Assembly (NCBI GenBank): GCA_964036045.1
Contig: OZ038385.1
Span: forward strand, 61,475,919-61,539,918
DNA length: 64,000 nt
Reading direction: 5' to 3'
Origin: Eutreptiella sp. 'Long Island Sound 2002'
Taxonomy: Eukaryota; Euglenozoa; Euglenophyceae; Eutreptiales; Eutreptiaceae
The translations under genes were made by a program, and so were the position numbers. This document shows, one piece after another, positions 31,901 to 41,080 of the stretch (its first letter is position 1; each line of letters starts with the position of its first letter). The notes under the pieces were generated by a model. It was given only the letters and a program-made list of their open reading frames with translations. It was not told the DNA's origin and searched no databases.

Positions 31901-32315
31901 TAGGCAAGGTAGCCTCATTAAGTTGGCGGTAGTCCACCACGAGGCGCCATTTTCCTTTCTCTTTCTTGGGCACAACGAAACCGTTGGACGCCCATTCGGA
32001 GGCAGGGCACGGCTCAATCCAGCCACGAGCCAAAAAGTCCTCCACGATTTCTTGCTCCGCCGCGGCACGCTCCCCCACCAACCGTATAGGTTTCACGGAC
32101 TTGGGTTTGGCGTTCGGGTATAGGTCAAGTTTAGCAAACCCCAACCGCTCCGTACCACGGACCTTAGGGTGTTCCTGGCCCGGACGGAGACGAACCTCCC
32201 CACTAAAAACATCCCGCTCATAGTCCGCGAGGATGCGCCTCCTCATGAGCTCCACCCCCGGAGACACAATAGGCTCTTGGGTGGTGACAACGCCACCCAC
32301 ACGAGAAGCCGCCAA
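28962..32315 (-). CDS. Family-D Pol: RT, RNase H, integrase and chromodomain
   Basis: One open frame of 1117 codons, the longest intact pol part in the window. RT (about residues 60-280) has WRLVVDYRQLNE, TIVDLSKGFHQIPLH (first Asp), VMPMGIKSGPAIFQRVMD and the canonical YIDDIIIG. RNase H (about 385-510) starts at LTPDASTWAVGAALQQ. The integrase has a H/C zinc region (HLTTSSVEKH, CQTCPSC) and DDE residues in IALDVFHYP, ICSDRGPQFV and QGNGKAENTGKQ. The C-terminal chromodomain is YNVKEILSHRTYRKRLLFKV followed by RWEG...DWDTEEPVETFL. All catalytic residues seen are normal. It is likely one polyprotein with the region upstream; the Met used here need not be the real start. Confidence 0.93.
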   Translation of the reverse strand: MAASRVGGVVTTQEPIVSPGVELMRRRILADYERDVFSGEVRLRPGQEHPKVRGTERLGFAKLDLYPNAKPKSVKPIRLVGERAAAEQEIVEDFLARGWIEPCPASEWASNGFVVPKKEKGKWRLVVDYRQLNEATLPNAHPLPLIENMLENQSKHNIFTIVDLSKGFHQIPLHPESRAKTAMNLAGKRYQWRVMPMGIKSGPAIFQRVMDHVLQGLDCAGVYIDDIIIGSSGATEEELLANHDRDVRAVLDRLRKEELVASVSKTDFFVRSVEFCGHVLENGTRRPAPGKMLALERWGKPNNVRELRGFLGLANYFSGYVQNYASIATPLINMLKDLPKHKNGKKIGLTWNASANEAFLKLKRAITDIVPLQLADWDKDFVLTPDASTWAVGAALQQEGPDCALRPLAFFSRNMSGSQMNWSPREKECYAIVAALLKWHGWVGNKRVEVRTDHRSLENRATEDLKTVGGPSPRQARWHELFSKFDLHVVYTPGPVNPVGDFLSRWAYPANPALGDVSIHGTAQAAGDVRDMMAAEKEELLARPLVFRAVVAPVVTRAKAAPRAQGAPACDPPPLASPSVGGGTKQKRKLRRLERIVKIKKSWKSHKKATPIHGEDAPNVFEINWAKHYPNCQRYKKLWQDALNGSFQDGVRLVDNKLVRNGRWCVPTPLVHRLVAEYHDALHLTTSSVEKHCKEINHGVEGEGLYKAVELQCQTCPSCAIHTHDTKRKQGYMTPMPIPMEPMDSIALDVFHYPSTSHDGEVYDRMLLCVCRLSGYLIAIPIPKPRHEDKDEGLTGRRAAHLVMERWVDRFGAPREICSDRGPQFVSQYFQTLCSKIGARSTMCLAGRHQGNGKAENTGKQLRRAVAKAITLKKKKTNWVEVLPAVVRAWHETTGPSGYTPNEIVFRKHNRTKGPPLAEPKGVAQDAAHYFQRREELIALARRAMIQVQETMARKYNKSRTMSPNFSRGDRVWVLRQRKNLGDKTCPYWDGPYEVVAKKAHGLYVIQVDQRRLVDCLMKTVNSPRSPVPLNYTEEVARVPSQFEEDTYNVKEILSHRTYRKRLLFKVRWEGSTKDWDTEEPVETFLPSYNKVWRDYLQKQNLTQTVDILAHLGGPLS

Positions 32316-32318
32316 GAA

Positions 32319-33076
32319 TCACGTGGCGCCTTTACGTTTTCGGTAACGCTTAACGGTAGTGGCCCTCCCATCCAATAACTCTCGTTCAATTTTCGCAATG
32401 CGTGAACGCACGCATTCTTGTGCCTCCAAACCTTCGGGGGTAGGATCAAGAGTAACGGGTGCGAGGAGTTCTTTATGGGTCGCCTGATACGTGAGGGTGC
32501 GCACCGAAGCCAAACGGTTAGGCACCCTTTCATCCTCCGACTCTTCCTCCGAGGTCATGCCCGGCTCGCCATCCGTGTTGGGGTTAGGAACGGCCGGTGC
32601 CAAAACGGAGGCCACATGACATTTAGTGGCCGCCAAATTTTCCTCCGCAATACCACCGTCCACATATAGCGCCACCGTGGACCAACCCCGTTGAGGAAGG
32701 GGCGTGAGGTGGTCATTCTGATAGAGACAGGCTTTAGTCCCTGGCCCAGGAAGGTGGTACCCTTGCAAAGTAATTTCCATAAGGGGTTTCCACCACTGCT
32801 ATGTGTCCACTTCGGCCCTACGACGATGGCTCGTAGTTTTTCTTGCCGAATTTTCCGAACACAATCGGAAAACCGATGATAGGGAGGGCACATCCAATAC
32901 AATTTGGAGGGGTCCGCGGGAGTGGAAAAGAAATCTTCAAGCGGCGAAACCCAACGGGTAACCTGGGCCATACCCGGGACCCTATTGAAGGCGTCCACGT
33001 CGGGATTTTTGCCAAATTGTTTTCTGACACGTGCGGCCCAATATGGCGTGAGGCCATAGTCAGACTGGGTCCACAT
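32319..33076 (-). pseudogene. Family-D methyltransferase-like (Dam-like) domain, frameshifted
   Basis: Between protease and RT. Frame 33076-32555 reads YGLTPYWAARVRKQFGKNPD, VDAFNR, TRWVSPLEDFF, LYWMCPPYHRFSDCVRKI and AIVVGPKW. Frame 32780-32319 continues with WWKPLMEI (just before its Met), KACLYQNDHLTPLPQ and an acidic linker ending KRYRKRKG. This order (TP..., D-x-F-N, W, [NC]PP[YF], P-x-W, WW) parallels the phage Dam-type methyltransferase family and the methylase-like domain of DIRS elements. A frameshift near 32815, between GPKW and WWKPL, breaks it. CPPY in place of NPPY could weaken activity. Assignment rests on motifs read by eye. Confidence 0.6.
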
Positions 33077-33139
33077 GGACCCATCACGCCGCGTAGGTAG
33101 AACATCACGGGCAAGGGCTTCGGGAGCAAATTCAACGAG

Positions 33140-36100
33140 CTACAAAGCACAAGCCCGGTCCTGTACGGGGGCGACGGAGGAAGCGGTCAAGGCATAGGAT
33201 ATGTGTTTCTCGGCCTCAACACCGTTAGGCGGTTCGCCACCAGGGGGCGTAACCACAATGGCCGGGGCAGGGTGCGTAGGAGTGACCGCCCCAATGACTG
33301 GAACGGTTAGGCCCCACACGGACTGACGTGACACCTTACCATGAATGGGTTTCACCAAAAATGGTTTGCCGGTTCGTGGAGCCTCAGGGAAGTCCTCAAT
33401 CCAAAAACGGGGGTGCACTGGATGCTGAGAGTACAAACAATTGAAACGGGCAAAATGGCTCACACAATGTTCGTAACCCCATGGGTACCCGAAAACCATA
33501 TCCCAAGGTAAATTCGGGACAAGGTACGGGGACACGCCATACTGGGCAACACGAGGAAGTGGAACACTACCATCCACAACCCCCGTAAATTGAATTTTGA
33601 CGTCTATTTGCTCGTCCCCCCCCGGCAAAGGCGTCTCATTATCGGCTTGGAGTAGGCGCCTCCGTTGGGGGGATCCATATTTTTCGGGGAGTTGGTCTCC
33701 AAAAAAATTGGGGTTGGCCAAAGCGACCGCTTGGCACCCAAAATCCATCAAAATACGGAGGGCCTTGCGTTCTCCATTGGGCAAAACAACCTGAACGGAA
33801 AGTTCGGTTTGAATCTCACTAGTCACTATATGCCCCTTCATGACTCTCGATGGAAAGAGAGCCACGGTAGTGTCACAGGGGTGCCCGAGGTTTTCTTCGT
33901 TTCGAAGGGGGCGCCTCTGGGCACTCCTACCAACGTCCGCGCCCGTTCGGCGCTCCCTTGCCTCCTTTATCGCCCTTGCTGCCGCCACCCTTATAACCAC
34001 CACGACCCTATCACCACCGCGACCCTTATCGCCACCCTTAGGCTTACCACCTTTAGACTTACCCGCAATGTTCCGATGAGTGTCATTGCACGGAGAATTA
34101 GGCTTACACGTCCAAAGGGTGGTATTGGTGGCACCCCATTCAATCCAAGACATGTCCATCTCCGTTTGTTTACGTGTTTTCCAATGTTTGTAACACGGAA
34201 CCCAAAAGGTAGGTGGCGGTTTAGCCCCGGGGTCCACGGGTTTCTTCGCCGGAGGTTTAGAGTGACCCACGGCGTTGACGGAGGTGTCAGCGGTTTCGGA
34301 GGTGTCAGGGTCCGCCGTAGCCTCCGCATTAACCGCATTCACCGCGGTTTTATTGTGCGAAGGGCGATGAGTGTACGTCCCCGTCGTCTTGTCTCCTTTA
34401 TTGAGGCGTTCGAGAGCTTCCCTCTCCGACACGCTTTTATGGGCAAGGGCGTAGATTTCCGCAGGCTTCAAAAGAGGCTTACGTTGCTCCACTTTCATAG
34501 TGTAGCCGCGTGTGTGAGGTGTGTTGTTGAGTTTCAAGATCCACTCCTGGAGAGCCGGGTCTTTGCAGTCAACTATCACCCCCGGCCCCGAATAGGAAAC
34601 AATCTCAGGAACCGTAGTGCAAGCTTGAGCGCTATATTTCCTGAGTTCTTTTTCAAATGGGGCGCGACCCGGCGAAGGGTCAAGGCCACTAAAATCCACC
34701 ACATAGCTGTCTGGGCTATTCTTAGCCTCTTGCTTGACGACCTTCTCCTTGATACACGGGACCTTGCTTAGGAGCTGCTCCCGGATCACGTGGGGACGAG
34801 TCTCATTGCTCAGAGGCAACAAACGTTGCCAACGAGCATAGAAATCTTCAAGGTCGATGAGGGTCACTTGCCCTCTAACCACCCTGGGGGTGAGCGCTCG
34901 CCACCTTTCATCAGCCCTTGAGGGGTCATACTCGTGGAAACGTTGTTCCAAAAAGTCCCACAACTCTTTGAGGGTGGGGGCCGTGCTTGTGTGGTGGGTG
35001 GCCTCGGCAACCCGGGCGTTGATGATCGCCTTTAGCCATGGGGGCAAGGTACTCAAAATCATTTTTGCCTCGTTGGCCTTTCGGTACATGGGATCACACC
35101 CCCCCAACCATTGTTGAAGCTTCTCCACCCACTCGTCGTAGCACTCTAGCTGCCCATAAAATTGCGGCTTAGGCATATCACTATCCTCCACCGCTTTGGT
35201 GTAACTATTTTGCACCATAGGCATTTGGTACGGGTGGTAAGCAGGGGGAGCCATGGTTTGGGGTGCACCTCCACTTGCACTTGGTGCAACCTTCACTGGA
35301 GAGACTGTACACATATCCATAGGATGAGAGGGCGTGTACGAAGGTTTCCCAGGGGAAGTGAAAACATTTTTCGTGAGGGGATTAATGTTCCCCAACGAAG
35401 AGGTGTTCTCCTCTTCATTGGCCCACGGGGACGTAGGCTCCGTGGGGTGTTCTTCGCCCCTAGGCGTCGCCCTCCACTCGAGAACAGCACGTTCCTTCTG
35501 CTTTTCGGCGATTCCCCTCCATGATGTAGGTTCTTGGGGGTGGGGGTGTTCGTGGTGTTCTTCCCCCCCCCTCGGCCACCCCGAATCCGGACAAGCGTTC
35601 GGATGGTAGTTGCAATCGTGGGATGGGTGGACGGAGAAAGGAAGGACACACCCACCACCGGATGAACCGGATGGCGCGCCCATGGGCGCCGTAGGCGCCG
35701 CCGGTGTAGGATCGGGAACGGGCGGAGGCGCGGATGGCGGGGGTAGGACCACGGTAACGGGTTCAGCAGGCGTGGAGTACCAGTGGTCCCACGCATCGAT
35801 CCTAGATGCAACGGCGGCGTAACGTGTAGCGAGCGACTCCACTGCGCTAAAGCTCTTAGCCGTGTTGCCGTTGGACATCTTAGGATGATCTGCCACGCTA
35901 GCCTCCACCACCTTAGAATCCCGGCGGTAGCCCTGAACCGCCGCGTCAAATTGAGGCAATGTAGACAAGATTTGGGTCATCCGGTCCCCGTAGGACTGAC
36001 TGATGCCCACCGTAGAGGCTACTGCCTGAGAAAGTACCTGATGGGATCGCTGCAACTCCAGATTCTGAGTTCGCAGGTCCTTCACCTGTGCCATCAGAGA

Positions 36101-36763
36101 TTGGATGCACGTTTCGTAGTGCACCACACACCGGGGACAGCCACAGGTGTGCTGTAGGTCTTCCTCCCCCTGTGTAGGAGTGGGGCCCCCAGAATGTCGA
36201 AAAGATGGACCCCCCCCTCCACGAGGAGGAGATGACCCACCACCGCCCCCCCCAGCAGCCCCCCCTGCCACGGAGGGACCAGAGGGCCCCCCCGCAGGGC
36301 GAGACGGGGGTGTGGGGCGCGCAGCAACAGATGCTGGCGCCCCCCCACTAGAGGGATGTCCCCCCCCCGGAACCCCCACCACTAAATGGCCGAACCAGGT
36401 GCGGGATTCCTTGCACGTGTTCGATGTAAGCCACCTGGCGGTGGCGGGGTGACGGCAGAGGGGGAACATGACCAACAGTATTCGGTCGTGGCGGTGGGGG
36501 TGGGGAATCGTGCACCACAATATACTGTGGTGACTCATGAACCACCATAGGTCATCGAGTTCTCGGAAGGGAAGCAAAAACAGGCTCCGATCCCGTTGCA
36601 ACCTCTGGATCCCCCCCCCAATTGGGCAGTTGGGGGTCCTCCGTAGGAGATGTATTTGCGGGGGGAGAGACCAAGTTTTTTGGGAGGGTTGCTGAACCTC
36701 CCTCCACCGGATTCCCTCCCCCCCAGCACAGATTGTTGACCTTCGGCATTGCCGGAGAATCAT
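33140..36763 (-). CDS. Family-D Gag and protease
   Basis: 1207 open codons, of which roughly the first 70 (overlapping the upstream frame to 36552) may be out of frame. It has Pro/Gly-rich sequence, a coiled-coil-like stretch (YETCIQSLMAQVKDLRTQNL), then a Ty3/gypsy capsid region: PKPQFYGQLECYDEWVEKLQ, MILSTLPPWLKAI, LKELWDFLEQRFHEYDPSRA. A Cys/His nucleocapsid-like part follows (CKPNSPCNDTH) with a Lys/Gly-rich tail. The protease region (ALRILMDFGCQAVALANPNF, DMVFGYPWG) has Asp-Phe-Gly where Asp-Ser/Thr-Gly is needed, so it is probably inactive. The frame stops at 33140, before the methyltransferase-like segment. Confidence 0.82.
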   Translation of the reverse strand: MILRQCRRSTICAGGEGIRWREVQQPSQKTWSLPPQIHLLRRTPNCPIGGGIQRLQRDRSLFLLPFRELDDLWWFMSHHSILWCTIPHPHRHDRILLVMFPLCRHPATARWLTSNTCKESRTWFGHLVVGVPGGGHPSSGGAPASVAARPTPPSRPAGGPSGPSVAGGAAGGGGGGSSPPRGGGGPSFRHSGGPTPTQGEEDLQHTCGCPRCVVHYETCIQSLMAQVKDLRTQNLELQRSHQVLSQAVASTVGISQSYGDRMTQILSTLPQFDAAVQGYRRDSKVVEASVADHPKMSNGNTAKSFSAVESLATRYAAVASRIDAWDHWYSTPAEPVTVVLPPPSAPPPVPDPTPAAPTAPMGAPSGSSGGGCVLPFSVHPSHDCNYHPNACPDSGWPRGGEEHHEHPHPQEPTSWRGIAEKQKERAVLEWRATPRGEEHPTEPTSPWANEEENTSSLGNINPLTKNVFTSPGKPSYTPSHPMDMCTVSPVKVAPSASGGAPQTMAPPAYHPYQMPMVQNSYTKAVEDSDMPKPQFYGQLECYDEWVEKLQQWLGGCDPMYRKANEAKMILSTLPPWLKAIINARVAEATHHTSTAPTLKELWDFLEQRFHEYDPSRADERWRALTPRVVRGQVTLIDLEDFYARWQRLLPLSNETRPHVIREQLLSKVPCIKEKVVKQEAKNSPDSYVVDFSGLDPSPGRAPFEKELRKYSAQACTTVPEIVSYSGPGVIVDCKDPALQEWILKLNNTPHTRGYTMKVEQRKPLLKPAEIYALAHKSVSEREALERLNKGDKTTGTYTHRPSHNKTAVNAVNAEATADPDTSETADTSVNAVGHSKPPAKKPVDPGAKPPPTFWVPCYKHWKTRKQTEMDMSWIEWGATNTTLWTCKPNSPCNDTHRNIAGKSKGGKPKGGDKGRGGDRVVVVIRVAAARAIKEARERRTGADVGRSAQRRPLRNEENLGHPCDTTVALFPSRVMKGHIVTSEIQTELSVQVVLPNGERKALRILMDFGCQAVALANPNFFGDQLPEKYGSPQRRRLLQADNETPLPGGDEQIDVKIQFTGVVDGSVPLPRVAQYGVSPYLVPNLPWDMVFGYPWGYEHCVSHFARFNCLYSQHPVHPRFWIEDFPEAPRTGKPFLVKPIHGKVSRQSVWGLTVPVIGAVTPTHPAPAIVVTPPGGEPPNGVEAEKHISYALTASSVAPVQDRACAL

Positions 36764-38078
36764 CCACTAGGGATAGACGATCTTTCGTGCCACTCATAGG
36801 CACTCGAGATGTAGTACCAGCCCGGTCCTCCGTAGGCTCCGGAGATTCCACGACAAGACACGGGCGGTTTTTGACGCCGCTCATAGGCACCGGGGACTCT
36901 TCCACAGCAATGAACTGAGGGGCCGGAGAGTCCTCCACCGTGATGTAGTGGGGTGCCGGGGATTCTTCCACAACCATGGGGCGATCGCTGGTCCCTGACA
37001 TAGGCTCAGGAGGTGCAGGCGACGAGGCAACAGAAATAGGGGAATGATGGAGTTCATGACGTTCCAACACTCCAATCTCCTCCTCTTCATCGTCGTTCCA
37101 CTGCTCCACCGCCAGGGGGAACCACTGGTCACACTCATCCTCCTCGATTTGCGTGGGGGATTCCTCGATGATCGTAGGATTTAGCCTGGATCCGCTCGGG
37201 GGACTGGGATACGCTCCCCAGGCAGGAGATTCCTGCACCAAGGAGGGAAACCGCCGCGATCCACTCATTGGAGTGGGCAACGATTCCACCACAGTGGGGT
37301 TCTGCCTAGTCCCCGACAGGGCTTGCTGGATCAGGGCCACGGCCTCTCGAGCCGGACCCAGATGGCCATGGGGATCAGGCGTGAGCGCGAGGACTCGACG
37401 GTTTTCAGCGTCGAGTTGGTCAACAATGGGGCTGATGGGCCCTGCCGCAAACAGGCTTTTTCTGACCTGAGGCTCTGGCAACCCCCCTAGCGACGGAGGA
37501 GTGCCAGAGTCGACCACGATAGGCCCCATTGGTGAAGCCATCGTACCCCAGTCGGCAGCGCGTGAGGGCGCAGTGTTCGTACGCTCGATCACCCCAGTAG
37601 ATTGGTGGATTACTGCCCGATTCTCGGCGCTAGTAACGGTTCCCGAGCCCATAATAGGCGATTGTGGTCCTCTTATCGCTCCCTGAGGGTGGCCGTCTAT
37701 TTCCCCCCCAACCATCCCAGGTACACCAGCTGGATTTCGAGGATGGGGGGCCCTGATGGGAACATTCGGGGATTTCGGAAACTTAGGATTCGTAGCCACT
37801 TGGGGCTTGGCCCGTTTTTTCGGCCCCTGCCCGGTCGATGGGGTCAGGCCCGGGGAGGTCCTGAGAGTGGGGACCTGGACACCCTCAGCTATCCCTCCCG
37901 GGGAAGAGATTTTAACTTGAATTTGGTCCACGATGTCTTGGACCGATCGCTTTCCGCGATGCCAAACGCCCAACAGAGACGCAAAATTTTCGCCTCTGCT
38001 ACCATGAAACCAGACCAGGTGGTCAGGAGCAGAGGTCGCAGTGGCATGGGCAGCAACATTGCTTGGCACCGAAGACAT
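36552..38078 (-). CDS. Family-D Gag N-terminal region
   Basis: 508 codons from MSSVPSNVAAHATATS, followed by SLLGVWHRGKRSVQDIVDQI and a long Pro/Ser/Glu-rich region with repeated 'VVEESPAP.' and 'PMSG.R' units (about residues 240-430). The repeated short acidic motifs suggest a flexible, unordered segment. It ends at 36552, overlapping the next frame by about 210 bases, which implies one frameshift (decay or programmed) between the two gag parts. The same first codons are duplicated at 25298-25370. No known domain was recognised. Confidence 0.65.
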   Translation of the reverse strand: MSSVPSNVAAHATATSAPDHLVWFHGSRGENFASLLGVWHRGKRSVQDIVDQIQVKISSPGGIAEGVQVPTLRTSPGLTPSTGQGPKKRAKPQVATNPKFPKSPNVPIRAPHPRNPAGVPGMVGGEIDGHPQGAIRGPQSPIMGSGTVTSAENRAVIHQSTGVIERTNTAPSRAADWGTMASPMGPIVVDSGTPPSLGGLPEPQVRKSLFAAGPISPIVDQLDAENRRVLALTPDPHGHLGPAREAVALIQQALSGTRQNPTVVESLPTPMSGSRRFPSLVQESPAWGAYPSPPSGSRLNPTIIEESPTQIEEDECDQWFPLAVEQWNDDEEEEIGVLERHELHHSPISVASSPAPPEPMSGTSDRPMVVEESPAPHYITVEDSPAPQFIAVEESPVPMSGVKNRPCLVVESPEPTEDRAGTTSRVPMSGTKDRLSLVDDSPAMPKVNNLCWGGGNPVEGGSATLPKNLVSPPANTSPTEDPQLPNWGGDPEVATGSEPVFASLPRTR

Positions 38079-38351
38079 AACGATAGTGTTGACTGAATAG
38101 TATCCTGCAAACAGATATGGTACACATAGCCAATGAAATACCTGATATGCACATATGAGAAATCCACCCTATCATCCACTAATTGATATGACTACTAAAC
38201 ATCCAAGATTGCCTTATCTATCCCACATCCTATGTTCCTAACAAGGAAATCGAATATGATATACCCTATCCCACATATATCCCATATATAGGGCCAAAAA
38301 ATGCTCCCTTAGGGGTAAAATGCCAGGGTAGGGTTGTGACCTGCTTCAACG
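38079..38351 (-). repeat. Family-D leader, cut by the family-C LTR
   Basis: Upstream (minus strand) of the family-D gag start, almost identical to 25358-25630. It stops at 38351 where the family-C LTR begins. No coding sequence was seen. Confidence 0.75.
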
Positions 38352-39130
38352 TGCTTCTCCAATGCTTTAGGGTATACCTTAGTTGTATTAGAGGTGCTCT
38401 AAGCACTCAGGCATTTTTATCTTAGTATTGGCCCTACCAAAAGGGGTGGTAACACATTTTGACCTATGGAACCAAACACTAAATCAGGATGTGGTGTGGA
38501 CCCCTTTATCCCCAAGCTATAGGCACTGAAACACCGTTTCCTGGGTTGCTGAGGCACTGATATACTGAAGGCAGAGCCTATGAATTTATCTATGTTTTCT
38601 CATGAATTCTTAGCTATCCTAGTGGTATGCACCCTAGGGGGCTGGGGCACCTCTTTTTGAGAGGTCCTGGGTTCAATACCCAGTCAGCCTAGCTAACTAG
38701 GAAGATCCCATGTGACATGGCAGTGACCTCATCGCCACAAGCCATGCCACCTCAGCACCTATGGGACCCAAAAACAAAGAGTGCACATCTCAACATGGCA
38801 CTGTGGATGATAGTGAGCCCTTGGGGCAGTTTTCCAATCAGTTGTTCTCAAACATGTAAAATATTTCATCCTGAGTTGCAATGTATGCTAATTGCTGTCG
38901 TCTATTGTTGATAGTTGTTTTTATCTAACTCTTTGTGACTGCACCCTTTCATGCTTTGATCCTGACCTTCTTCTACTTGCTTATATCTTGCTCGGGTTAT
39001 CCTGGATTGGTTGTTTTTCAACAATAAAACATTTTCCTCATCAAAAACAGGCAGCAGGAACCCTACACCAGCAGCAAGCAGCAGGAGAGGCACAACAAAC
39101 ACACAGTGTTGAAATTACTATAAAACCTTC
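38352..39130 (+). repeat. Family-C 5' LTR
   Basis: About 780 bases starting TGCTTCTCCAATGC and ending right before the primer binding site at 39131. It aligns base by base with 50862-51647; by eye about 35-40 differences, so roughly 95% identity. It contains a polyadenylation-like AATAAA at 39023 and TATAAAA at about 39119. A tRNA-like fold lies at 38615-38690. The ending (CTTC) is not the usual CA. Confidence 0.9.
38615..38690 (+). other. tRNA-like fold inside the family-C LTR
   Basis: ACCTC-TTTTTGA-GAGGT (38649-38665) forms a 5-bp stem with 7-base loop, and CTGGG-TTCAATA-CCCAG (38667-38683) is a perfect T-arm. An A-box-like CCTAGTGGTATGC precedes them. The 3' LTR keeps the T-arm perfectly (51177-51193) and the other stem with one mismatch; the related LTR at 57933 also keeps the T-arm. 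Confidence 0.6.
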
Positions 39131-39142
39131 TGGTAGCAGAGG
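39131..39142 (+). promoter_or_regulatory. Primer binding site, initiator tRNA-Met type
   Basis: TGGTAGCAGAGG directly after the LTR is the exact complement of the common eukaryotic initiator tRNA-Met 3' end (CCTCTGCTACCA). It would prime minus-strand DNA synthesis. The related relic at 58653 has TTGTAGCAGAGA. Confidence 0.85.
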
Positions 39143-39231
39143 CAGACTGTCTCTGCCTACCGGCAGCAACCCCGTGCCGTACATCGAGTGCGCCGAGATC
39201 AGTCATATATAAGCAAGAAGGGCGAACGAAT

Positions 39232-40182
39232 ATGGAAACCAAGAAAGAGGACACCGACGTGAAGACGGTGCCAGAGGCACCAGCAATGCCAGCACCTGGT
39301 GAACCTGGACCTGGATCTAGCGCTGTACCTTCGGAGCCCTTACATGGGCCAGTGGACGTTGCGGAGGATTCGATGGGAGGACTTCAGTCGGCCTTCCGGG
39401 CCCTCTCAGTCGAGGAGGTGGACACCCATCCTGTGAAGAGAAAGAGAGAGAGAGAGAAGGATGCTGGAGAAAGCATAGCAGACGAAGGAGCAGACCAAGG
39501 GCACGACCCGACGAATGATCCTCCCTTCGAGGGCACACCAAGCGTTTCTGGCCTCCACGCATCACCCTCTCCTATAACCACCACACCCCCAACTCCAGAC
39601 CCAGCCGCTGCAACATCCACACCCATAACCAACCCGCCTATGGCTGAGGGCATAGGCTTTACTGGTATGCCTACCTACCCTGCCTATGGTGTGAACCCAC
39701 CTACCACTGCGTTTCCAGGGGCAACTACTACCAGTGAGCCGGTGACCTCCAGTTCTGCGCCGCGATGATATGCGGCTGACTATCACCATCCTCTACCCGC
39801 TACGGGAGCCTATGTAGATGTTCCTGGGTATGCAACCTTGAGTGGGTTGAGGAGAGGACCTGAGTCATGCGGGAGCAGGAGTAGAGGATCAGGGAGATCC
39901 TCCAACAGGTCCCTGACGCGGTCGGAGATCAACGGGGTGCTCCGACGAGCCACCTCTAAAATTATTGGCGACCTCACTCAAGAAATTCGAGATAAACTGG
40001 AGCCCCTGATACCGCCCCAAGCGTCACCTACCACGGTCGGAATGTCACCCCATCGAGTACAGGCCAACAACCTTCTGGCAGGGCTGACAAACACCCTGGG
40101 GAGCCTGAGGAGCCGACCGATGCGGACCCCTGCAGCGATACCTAGAAGCCCTTTCGTGCCAAGGACGGCCCAGCCACCCTAA
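39232..40182 (+). pseudogene. Family-C Gag N-terminal part
   Basis: It starts with METKKEDTDVKTVPEAP about 90 bases after the primer binding site, a plausible gag start. It is acidic and Pro-rich with a basic patch (PVKRKREREKD). An in-frame TGA at 39766-39768 interrupts it; the same frame continues (RSRGSGRSSNRSLTRSEI, IIGDLTQEIRDKLEPLIPP) to a TAA at 40180. A related gag start is found at 58745 (MDTKDTAETTAP). The capsid part follows. Confidence 0.78.
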
Positions 40183-40188
40183 AGTCAC

Positions 40189-40922
40189 GTGGGGAATTCT
40201 ACGAGAGGCGAGCTGGACCGGCTGGGGCTGACAGCCCTGAGAGCAATGGTGGATGTGGAGCCCTACGGCTCCAGTGACCTAGGCGGAGATCCCTCCGATG
40301 ATAAACCCCCGTCGACGACTTCGGCTTTGCCCTCGGAGGACGACGACCCGGAGGACCCCGAGAACCCAAGTGGGAAGAAGAAGAAGAAGAAGAAGAAGAC
40401 GCGACGCCCTGGGGGACGCAGGTCTCAGGAGGCTAAGGCTATTGCCACCTCCAAGACCCTGGTGAACCTGCCTGAGTTCACAGGCAAGGACCTCAGCGAC
40501 TTCGCTGAGAATTTTGGCCGGTTTCTCCGATTGACCCCCCAAACCCACGCTAGTGGACGGGTCAAGTGCGATCTGCTCCTGCAGTATTGCAAGACCAAGT
40601 ACCCGGAGAAGCAGATCAAACAGACCGTGACTAAGTCCGCCACCTTTGCCAATGTGTTGTTTCCTTGGAGAGGCAGTACCCGACCTATGAAACCGACCTC
40701 TCCATCAGGGCCGAGATCCAGAACCTGCCCATGCTGCCTAACAACCCCAAGCCTGGCAGGGTCCCTGAGCTATTGTCTGACCTGGATCACTGGGCTGGGC
40801 GATTGACGCCCGGTTCCTACAGCAGCGACGACCTGCTTTTCTGGTTGGTGGCTAAGCTCCCTCGAGAGCTGTGGGACAAGTGCCATTTAACGGCAGAGCG
40901 CAAGGCTAGAGCCCTCCACTAG
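40189..40922 (+). pseudogene. Family-C Gag capsid part
   Basis: It follows in frame after the stop at 40180. It has a Lys run (GKKKKKKKKTRRPGGRR), then LVNLPEFTGKDLSDFAENFG and KCDLLLQYCKTKYPEKQIKQ, matching family-A gag at 14780-15475. A frameshift near 40660 moves the rest to another frame: YPTYETDLSIRAEIQNLPML, YSSDDLLFWLVAKLPRELWD. It ends at a TAG at 40920. The order and length agree with a Ty3/gypsy capsid domain. Confidence 0.8.
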
Positions 40923-41080
40923 AGGATCTGTGTGTACTACTCCTGGAGCTGGCGCTGGAGAAAGAAAGCGACCAGCACCTGAACAACCATTGTCCTGGAG
41001 GTGGAGGCTCTGGAAGCCATGGCAAAGGGTACCAAGGATCCAGACCTGGGCAGGGGACTACCCCCAAACACGCCCGTATC

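Noticed and set aside
33665-34771. 368-codon plus-strand open frame
   Set aside because: Antisense of family-D gag/protease, which has recognisable motifs on the minus strand.
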